NCBI GenBank assembly: GCA_947561715.1
Contig: OX387202.1
Span: 11,545,001 to 11,609,000, forward strand
DNA: 64,000 nucleotides
Origin: Ascidia mentula
Taxonomy: Eukaryota; Chordata; Ascidiacea; Phlebobranchia; Ascidiidae
Direction: 5' to 3'
In this document: one piece after another, positions 55,100 through 64,000 of the stretch
Numbering within the stretch: position 1 is the first letter of the stretch
Layout of the letters: each line of letters begins with the position of its first letter
Notes under the pieces: model-generated
What the model was told of the DNA's origin: nothing
Seen by the model: only the letters and a program-made list of their open reading frames with translations
The model's database searches: none
Program-made: the position numbers and the translations under genes

Positions 55100-58000
55100 C
55101 CATAAGAAAAAAAAATTCGTTTCGAATTTCGTTTTCCCGAAACAAATTTTGTTTTGAAATAATCAATTTTGTTTCCAAAAGCAAAATTCGAAACAGAGTT
55201 CAAAACGAATTTCAGAAAAGGTGGTTATGGTCAAAAACGAAATTCGAAACAAATTTTTTGGAAAAACTTTTTTTTTAAAGTGAATATCGCTTGATGGAAA
55301 CAAAGAGCTGATATTTAATATAATGACGTCAGTATTCAAAAACATATTTTTGTAAACAAATTTTGTTAACAAATCAAAGACCGTTTTGAAATGCCCAAAT
55401 TTTGAAGTATCAAAAATGAAACTGTGAAAACAAAATTTGTTTTCCAAACAAAATTCGTTTACAAATGCCTTTAGTACTTTACTCACTATGTTGTAAACAG
55501 TGGGAAACAAATTATGTTTTCGAAACAAAATTCGTTTACAAATGCCTTTGGATCGTTAGTATCTATGTTGCCCATAGCGGAAAACAAAATTCGTTTCCGA
55601 AACAAAATGCGTTTACAAATGCCTTTGGATCGTTACTATCTATGTTGCCCATAGCGGAAACAAAATTTGTTTTCGAAACAAAATTGGTTTACAAATGCCT
55701 TTGGATCGTTACTATCTATGTTGCCCATAGCAGGAAACAAAATTTGTTTTCGAAACAAAATTCGTTTACAAATGCCTTTGGATAGTTACTATCTATATTG
55801 CCCATAGCGGGAAACAAAATTCGTTTTCGGAACAAAATTCGTTTACAAATGCCTTTGGTTCGTTACTCACCATGATGTCTATACCGGGAAACAAAAATTC
55901 GTTTTCGAAACAAAATTCGTTTACAAACGCCTTTGGATCGTTACTATCTATGTTGCCCATAGCGGGAAACAAAATTCGTTTTCGAAACAAAATTCGTTTA
56001 CAAATGCCTTTGGATCGTTACTATCTATGTTGCCCATAGCGGGAAACAAAATTTGTTTTCCAAACAAAATTCGTTTACAAATGCCTTTGTATCGTTACTA
56101 TCTATGTTGCCCATAGCGGGAAACAAAATTCGTTTTCGAAACAAAATTCGTTTACAAATGCCTTTGGATCGTTGCTATCTATGTTGCCCATAGCGGGAAA
56201 CAAAATTCGTTTTCGAAACAAAATTCGTTTACAAATGCCTTTGGATCGTTGCTATCTATGTTGCCCATAGCGGGAAACAAAATTTGTTTTCGAAACAAAA
56301 TTCGTTTACAAATGCCTTTGTATCGTTACTATCTATGTTGCCCATAGCGGGAAACAAAATTCGTTTTCGAAACAAAATTCGTTTACAAATGCCTTTGGAC
56401 CGTTTCTATCTATGTTGCCCATAGCGGGAAACAAAATTCGTTTTCGAAACAAAATTCGTTTACAAATGCCTTTGGATCGTTACTATCTATGTTGCCCATA
56501 GCGGGAAACAAAATTCGTTTTCGAAACAAAATTCGTTTACAAATGCCTTTGGATCGTTGCTATCTATGTTGCCCATAGCTGGAAACAAAATTCGTTTTCG
56601 AAACAAAATTCGTTTACAAATGCTTTTGGATCGTTACTATCTATGTTGCCCATAGCGGGAAACAAAATTTGTTTTCGAAACAAAATTCGTTTACAAATGC
56701 CTTTGGATCGTTACTATCAATGTTGCCCATAGCGGGAAACAAAATTCGTTTTCGAAACAAAATTGGTTTACAAATGCCTTTGGATCGTTACTCTCTATGT
56801 TGCCCATAGCGGGAAACAAAATTCGTTTTCGAAACAAAATTCGTTTACAAATGCCTTTGGATCGTTACTCTCTATGTTGCCCATAGCGGGAAACAAAATT
56901 CGTTTTCGAAACAAAATTCGTTTACAAATGCCTTTGGATAGTTACTATCTATATTGCCCATAGCGGGAAACAAAATTCGTTTTCGGAACAAAATTCGTTT
57001 ACAAATGCCTTTGGTTCGTTACTCACCATGATGTCTATACCGGGAAACAAAAATTCGTTTTCGAAACAAAATTCGTTTACAAACGCCTTTGGATCGTTAC
57101 TATCTATGTTGCCCATAGCGGGAAACAAAATTCGTTTTCGAAACAAAATTCGTTTACAAATGCCTTTGGATCGTTACTATCTATGTTGCCCATAGCGGGA
57201 AACAAAATTTGTTTTCCAAACAAAATTCGTTTACAAATGCCTTTGTATCGTTACTATCTATGTTGCCCATAGCGGGAAACAAAATTCGTTTTCGAAACAA
57301 AATTCGTTTACAAATGCCTTTGGATCGTTGCTATCTATGTTGCCCATAGCGGGAAACAAAATTCGTTTTCGAAACAAAATTCGTTTACAAATGCCTTTGG
57401 ATCGTTGCTATCTATGTTGCCCATAGCGGGAAACAAAATTTGTTTTCGAAACAAAATTCGTTTACAAATGCCTTTGTATCGTTACTATCTATGTTGCCCA
57501 TAGCGGGAAACAAAATTCGTTTTCGAAACAAAATTCGTTTACAAATGCCTTTGGACCGTTTCTATCTATGTTGCCCAGAGCGGGAAACAAAATTCGTTTT
57601 CGAAACAAAATTCGTTTACAAATGCCTTTGGATCGTTACTATCTATGTTGCCCATAGCGGGAAACAAAATTCGTTTTCGAAACAAAATTCGTTTACAAAT
57701 GCCTTTGGATCGTTGCTATCTATGTTGCCCATAGCTGGAAACAAAATTCGTTTTCGAAACAAAATTCGTTTACAAATGCTTTTGGATCGTTACTATCTAT
57801 GTTGCCCATAGCGGGAAACAAAATTTGTTTTCGAAACAAAATTCGTTTACAAATGCCTTTGGATCGTTACTATCAATGTTGCCCATAGCGGGAAACAAAA
57901 TTCGTTTTCGAAACAAAATTGGTTTACAAATGCCTTTGGATCGTTACTCTCTATGTTGCCCATAGCGGGAAACAAAATTCGTTTTCGAAACAAAATTCGT

Positions 58001-58690
58001 TTACAAATGCCTTTGGATCGTTACTCTCTATGTTGCCCATAGCGGGAAACAAAATTCGTTTTCGAAACAAAATTCGTTTACAAATGCCTTTGTATCGTTA
58101 CTATCTATGTTGCCCATAGCGGGAAACAAAATTCGTTTTCGAAACAAAATTCGTTTACAAATGCCTTTGGATCGTTACTATCTATGTTGCCCATAGCAGG
58201 AAACATAATTTGTTTTCGAAACAAAATTCGTTTTCAAATGACTTTGATCCGTTACTCACCATGTTGTACATAGTGGGAAACATAATTTGTTTTCGAAACA
58301 AAATTCGTTTACAAATGCCTTTGGTTCGTTACTCACCATGTTGTACATAGTGGGAAACATAATTTGTTTTCGAAACAAAATTCGTTTACAAATGCCTTTG
58401 GTTCGTTACTCACCATGATGTCTATACCGGGAAACAAAAATTCGTTTTCGAAATTAATTTCGTTTACAAATGCTTTGGTTCGTTACTCACCATGTTGTAC
58501 ATAGTGGGAAACATAATTTGTTTTCGAAACAAAATTCGTTTTCATATGACTTTGATCCGTTACTCACCATGTTGTACATAGTGGGAAACATAATTTGTTT
58601 TCGAAACAAAATTCGTTTTCAAAGGATTTTAATCCGTTACTCACTATAGTGACAATAGTGGGAAACCAAATTTGTATTCGTGTTTAAAAC
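55100..58690. repeat. 77-bp satellite array with 1,156-bp higher-order period
   Basis: The monomer contains AACAAAATTCGTTTTCGAAA, TTTACAAATGCCTTTGGATC and TATGTTGCCCATAGCGGG. From about 55500 the copies are regular; the first 400 bp and the last 500 bp are more diverged, as at array edges. Marker variants (for example CTCACCATGATGTCTATACC at 55868 and 57024) repeat at exactly 1,156 bp, that is 15 monomers plus one base. The AATTCGTTTTCGAAA part is close to palindromic. It has no coding role: 77 is not a multiple of 3, and the frames that stay open simply follow the repeat. Confidence 0.95.
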
Positions 58691-58699
58691 TTCACGTCA

Positions 58700-59571
58700 A
58701 TTGACTTCAAAATAAAGCAAAGGTAGGCGGCCAACCATCAGAATTTGACAGTAGCCATCATGCCTTAGCAGTTTTCACTGCTCGTTTTGTTCTGGCATCT
58801 AGTATTTGTGTGCAAAACTTCAAGTCCCCTGATATTAAAATGTTCAAATCACAGGCGGGCAACTCTCAAAATTACATAATTCCGCCGAACCTTAGCCACC
58901 GTAGTGCCAAACATGCGTTTTCGTTCGCGAACAAAAAACTAAAGGACATAGGCCAATTTGGTTTTGATTGTTCGTTTTGTACTGGCATCTAATATTTGTA
59001 TGCAAAACTTCAAATCGCTTGATGGAAAAATGTTGAAATCATAGGCGGTCAACTGTCAAAATTAGTTAGATCCGCCGAACCTTAGCCACCATAGTGTCAA
59101 ACATGCGTTCTCCTTCACGAACAAAAAATTAAAGGACATAGGCCAATTTGGTTTTCACTGCTTGTTTTGTACTGGCATCTAGTATTTGTGTGCAAAATTT
59201 CAAGTCGCTTGATATAAAATTGTTCAAATCACAGGCGGGCAACTCTCAAAATTACGTAATTCCGCCGAACCTTAGCCACCATAGTGTCAAACATGCGTTT
59301 TCTTTCGCGAATAAAAAACTAAAAGACATAGGCCAATTTGGTTTTCACTGTTCGTTTTCTACTGGGATTTACTATTTGTGTGCAAAATTTCAAGTCGCTT
59401 GATATAAAAATGTTCAAATCGAAGGCGGGAAGATCTCCAAATTACGTAATTCCGCCGAACCTTAGCCAGCATCATAGTTTGAGCATGCGTTGTTGTTCAG
59501 CAACAAATTTCCAAAGGACATAGGCTAATTTGGTTTCCACCGCTCACTTTGTATTGGCATCTAGTATTTGT
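58700..59571 (+). repeat. 190-bp satellite, forward-oriented part
   Basis: About four and a half diverged monomers with GGCCAATTTGGTTTTCACTG, CTGGCATCTAGTATTTGTGT, and CCGCCGAACCTTAGCCACC. They are more divergent from one another than the copies to the right. Confidence 0.92.
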
Positions 59572-59572
59572 G

Positions 59573-62500
59573 TCCTTTAGAATTTTATTGGTGAACGAAA
59601 AGGTATGTTCGAAACTATGTGGCTAAGGATCGGCGAAAATAACTCAAATTGACAGATGCCCGCCTGCAATTTGAACATTTTTATATCAAGCGACTTGAAA
59701 TTTTGCACACAAATACTAGATGCCAGTATACAAAACGAGCAGTGAAAACCAAATTGGCCTATATCTTTTAGTTTTTTATTCGCGAAGGAAAACGCATGTT
59801 TGACGCTATGGTGGCTAAGGTTCGGCGAAATTTACTCAAATTGACAGTTGCCCGCTTGCAATTTGAACATTTTTATATCAAGCGACTTGAAATTTTGCAC
59901 ACAAATACTAGATGCCAGTACAAAACGGGCAGTGAAAACCAAATTGGCCTATGTCCTTTAGTTTTTTATTCGCGACCGAAAACGCATGTTTGACACTATG
60001 GTGGCTAAGGATCGGCGAAATTAACACAAATTGACAGTACCCTGCCTGCAGTTTGAACATTTTTTTGTCAAGCGACTTGAAATTTTGCACACAAATACTA
60101 GATGCCAGTACAAAACGAGCAGTGAAAACCAAATTGGCCTATATCTTTTAGTTTTTTATTCGCGACCGAAAACGCATATTTGACACTTATATGGTGGCTA
60201 AGGTTCGTCGAAATTAACACAAATTGACAGTTGCCTGCCTGCAATTTGAACATTTTTTTATCAAGCGACTTGAAATTTTGCACACAAATACTAGATGCCA
60301 GTACAAAACGAGCAGTGAAAACCAAATTGGCCTATGTCCTTTAGTTTTTTATTCGCGACCGAAAACGCATGTTTAACTCTATGGTGGCTAAGGTTCGTCG
60401 AAATTAACTCAAATTGACAGTTGCCCGATTGCAATTTGAACATTTTTATATCAAGCGACTTGAAATTTTGCACACATATACTAGATGCCAGTACAAAACG
60501 AGCAGTGAAAACCAAATTGGCCTATATCTTTTAGTTTTTTATTCGCGAAGGAAAACGCATGTTTGACGCTATGGTGGCGAAGGTTCGGCGAAATTTACTC
60601 AAATTGACAGTTGCCCGCTTGCAATTTGAACATTTTTATATCAAGCGACTTGAAATTTTGCACACAAATACTAGATGCCAGTACAAAACGAGCAGTGAAA
60701 ACCAAATTGGCCTATGTCCTTTAGTTTTTTATTCGCGACCGAAAACGCATGTTTGACACTATGGTGGCTAAGGATCGGCGAAATTAACACAAATTGACAG
60801 TTGCCTGCCTGCAATTTGAACATTTTTTTGTCAAGCGACTTGAAATTTTGCACACAAATACTAGATGCCAGTACAAAACGAGCAGTGAAAACCAAATTGG
60901 CCTATGTCCTTTAGTTTTTTATTCGCGACCGAAAAGGCATGTTTCACTCTATGGTGGCTAAGGTTCGTCGAAATTAACTCAAATTGACAGTTGCCCGCTT
61001 GCAATTTGAACATTTTTATATCAAGCGACTTGAAATTTTGCACACATATACTAGATGCCAGTACAAAACGAGCAGTGAAAACCAAATTGGCCTATGTCCT
61101 TTAGTTTTTTATTCGCGACCGAAAACGCATGTTTGACTCTATGGTGGCTAAGGTTCGTCGAAATTAACTCAAATTGACAGTTGCCCGCTTGCAATTTGAA
61201 CATTTTTATATCAAGCAACTTGAAATTTTGCACACATATACTAGATGCCAGTACAAAACGAGCAGTGAAAACCAAATTGGCCTATGTCCTTTGGTTTTTT
61301 ATTCGCGACTGAAAACGCATGTTTGACACTTATATGGTGGCTAAGGATCGGCGAAATTAACTCAAATTGACAGTTGCCCGCCTGCAATTTGAACATTTCT
61401 ATATCAAGCGACTTGAAATTTTGCACACAAATACTAGATGCCAGTACAAAACGAGCAGTGAAAACCAAATTGGCCTATGTCCTTTAGTTTTTTATTCGCG
61501 ACCGAAAACGCATGTTTGACACTATGGTGGCTAAGGTTCGTCGAAATTAACTCAAATTGACAGTTGCCCGCTTGCAATTTGAACATTTTTATATCAAGCG
61601 ACTTGAAATTATGCACACAAATACTAGATGCCAGTACAAAACGAGCAGTGAAAACCAAATTGGCCTATGTCCTTTAGTTTTATATTCGCGACCGAAAACG
61701 CATGTTTGACGCTATGGTGGCTAAGGTTCGGCGAAATTTACTCAAATTGACAGTTGCCCGCTTGCAATTTGAACATTTTTATATCAAGCGACTTGAAATT
61801 TTGCACACAAATACTAGATGCCAGTACAAAACGAGCAGTGAAAACCAAATTGGACTATGTCTTTTAGTTTTTTATTCGCGACCGAAAACGCATGTTTGAC
61901 ACTATGGTGGCTAAGGTTCGGCGAAATTAACTCAAATTGACAGTTGCCCGCCTGCAATTTGAACATTTCTATATCAAGCGTCTTGAAATTTTGCACACAA
62001 ATACTAGATGCCAGTACAAAACGAGCAGTGAAAACCAAATTGGCGTATGTCCTTTAGTTTTTTATTCGCGACCGAAAACGCATGTTTGACACTATGGTGG
62101 CTAAGGTTCGTCGAAATTAACTCAAATTGACAGTTGCCCGCTTGCAATTTGAACATTTTTATATCAAGAGACTTGAAATTTTGCACACAAATACTAGATG
62201 CCAGTACAAAACGAGCAGTGAAAACCAAATTGGCCTATGTCCTTTAGTTTTTTATTCGCGACCGAAAACGCATGTTTGACGCTATGGCGGCTAAGGTTCG
62301 GCGAAATTTACTCAAATTGACAGTTGCCCGCTTGCAATTTGAACATTTTTGTATCAAGCGACTTGAAATTATGCACACAAATACTAGATGCCAGTACAAA
62401 ACGAGCAGTGAAAACCAAATTGGCTTATGTCCTTTAGTTTTTTATTCGCGACCGAAAACGCATGTTTGACACTATGGTGGCTAAGGTTCGTCGAAATTAA

Positions 62501-64000
62501 CTCAAATTGACAGTTGCCCGATTGCAATTTGAACATTTTTATATCAAGCGACTTGAAATTTTGCACACATATACTAGATGCCAGTACAAAACGAGCAGTG
62601 AAAACCAAATTGGCCTATATCTTTTAGTTTTTTATTCGCGAAGGAAAACGCATGTTTGACGCTATGGTGGCGAAGGTTCGGCGAAATTAACTCAAATTGA
62701 CAGTTGCCCGCTTGCAATTTGAACATTTTTATATCAAGCGACTTGAAATTTTGCACACAAATACTAGATGCCAGTACAAAACGAGCAGTGAAAACCAAAT
62801 TGGCCTATGTCCTTTAGTTTTTTATTCGCGACCGAAAACGCATGTTTGACACTATGGTGGCTAAGGATCGGCGAAATTAACACAAATTGACAGTTGCCTG
62901 CCTGCAATTTGAACATTTTTTTGTCAAGCGACTTGAAATTTTGCACACAAATACTAGATGCCAGTACAAAACGAGCAGTGTAAACCAAATTGGCCTATGT
63001 CCTTTAGTTTTTTATTCGCGACCGAAAAGGCATGTTTCACTCTATGGTGGCTAAGGTTCGTCGAAATTAACTCAAATTGACAGCTGCCCGCTTGCAATTT
63101 GAACATTTTTATATCAAGCGACTTGAAATTTTGCACACATATACTAGATGCCAGTACAAAACGAGCAGTGAAAACCAAATTGGCCTATGTCCTTTAGTTT
63201 TTTATTCGCGACCGAAAACGCATGTTTGACTCTATGGTGGCTAAGGTTCGTCGAAATTAACTCAAATTGACAGTTGCCCGCTTGCAATTTGAACATTTTT
63301 ATATCAAGCAACTTGAAATTTTGCACACATATACTAGATGCCAGTACAAAACGAGCAGTGAAAACCAAATTGGCCTATGTCCTTTGGTTTTTTATTCGCG
63401 ACCGAAAACGCATGTTTGACACTTATATGGTGGCTAAGGATCGGCGAAATTAACTCAAATTGACAGTTGCCCGCCTGCAATTTGAACATTTCTATATCAA
63501 GCGACTTGAAATTTTGCACACAAATACTAGATGCCAGTACAAAACGAGCAGTGAAAACCAAATTGGCCTATGTCCTTTAGTTTTTTATTCGCGACCGAAA
63601 ACGCATGTTTGACACTATGGTGGCTAAGGTTCGTCGAAATTAACTCAAATTGACAGTTGCCCGCTTGCAATTTGAACATTTTTATATCAAGCGACTTGAA
63701 ATTTTGCACACAAATACTAGATGCCAGTACAAAACGAGCAGTGAAAACCAAATTGGCCTATGTCTTTTAGTTTTATATTCGCGACCGAAAACGCATGTTT
63801 GACGCTATGGTGGCTAAGGTTCGGCGAAATTTACTCAAATTGACAGTTGCCCGCTTGCAATTTGAACATTTTTATATCAAGCGACTTGAAATTATGCACA
63901 CAAATACTAGATGCCAGTACAAAACGAGCAGTGAAAACCAAATTGGCCTATGTCCTTTAGTTTTATATTCGCGACCGAAAACGCATGTTTGACGCTATGG
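59573..64000 (-). repeat. 190-bp satellite, inverted part with 2,093-bp higher-order period
   Basis: About 23 monomers in the opposite orientation to the preceding block, mostly 190 bp, with some of 193 bp that carry an extra TAT in the ATATGGTGGCTAAGG region. The series of variants from 60671 recurs from 62764, a period of 2,093 bp or 11 monomers. The array continues past the window end. Open frames of about 65-75 codons occur in each monomer on both strands but are by-products of the repeat. Confidence 0.95.

Noticed and set aside
55465..58119. Asn/Lys/Phe-rich frames across the 77-bp array
   Set aside because: The period is not a multiple of three, so all frames stay open by composition only.
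55500..58690. CENP-B box in the 77-bp satellite
   Set aside because: TTCG and CGGGA words occur but never with the spacing and core of the box.
59908..63992. Repeated 65-75-codon frames on both strands
   Set aside because: They recur because of the 190-bp satellite, span monomer junctions, and change length with each indel. They are not a gene family.
55500..64000. CRISPR array
   Set aside because: The repeats are head-to-tail satellites without unique spacers, in animal DNA.

Overview
The window is animal nuclear DNA. It is AT-rich, with many short introns bounded by GT/AG, single-exon genes beside genes of up to 23 exons, nonautonomous DNA transposons and satellite arrays. Gene density and intron size, together with an AATAAA signal placed directly before a 3' splice-site-like sequence between SARNP and NOL6, suggest an invertebrate chordate such as a tunicate (Ciona-like). 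That species placement is inference; the gene identities rest on reading frames and splice phases joined by hand.

Left part (1-20,500). A 12-exon sulfatase gene lies on the minus strand and its 3' end is outside the window. Next is a cluster of Mu-class glutathione S-transferase (GST) genes, all intronless: an intact gene at 6764-7429 (-), intact genes at 17792-18466 (+) and 19061-19738 (+), and two pseudogenes at 6242-6510 (-) and 16294-17470 (+). Two unrelated multi-exon genes sit inside the cluster: a Golgi-type WSC-domain sulfotransferase (8928-12721) and CYBA/p22phox, the small subunit of the NADPH oxidase flavocytochrome (13634-15229). The two sides of the GST cluster look like an inverted copy of a two-gene block in which opposite members have decayed.

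Middle part (20,517-31,467). SARNP (single exon; mRNA export, TREX-associated) is followed 334 bp later by a complete 23-exon NOL6 gene (1,110 aa; UtpC/UTP22 component of the small-subunit processome). The spacing of polyA signal and acceptor fits a trans-spliced SARNP-NOL6 operon.

Right part (31,468-55,080) is a recent segmental duplication. The ancestral order NOL6 - EF-hand gene - GST omega has been copied so that the window holds three NOL6 3' ends (complete; exons 21-23; exons 14-23 truncated), two EF-hand genes, and two broken 5' ends of a GST omega gene. Two breakpoints can be placed closely: GSTO intron 2 to NOL6 intron 20 near 38,092, and GSTO exon 3 to NOL6 intron 13 near 50,173. 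Post-duplication differences include a hAT-like element with its empty site in the sister copy, a tRNA-like SINE head, and a 4.4-kb segment found in only one copy.

Far right (55,100-64,000). Two satellite families abut the truncated NOL6 copy: a 77-bp family with a 1,156-bp higher-order period, and a 190-bp family with a 2,093-bp higher-order period and a switch of orientation near 59,572. The array runs off the end of the window.
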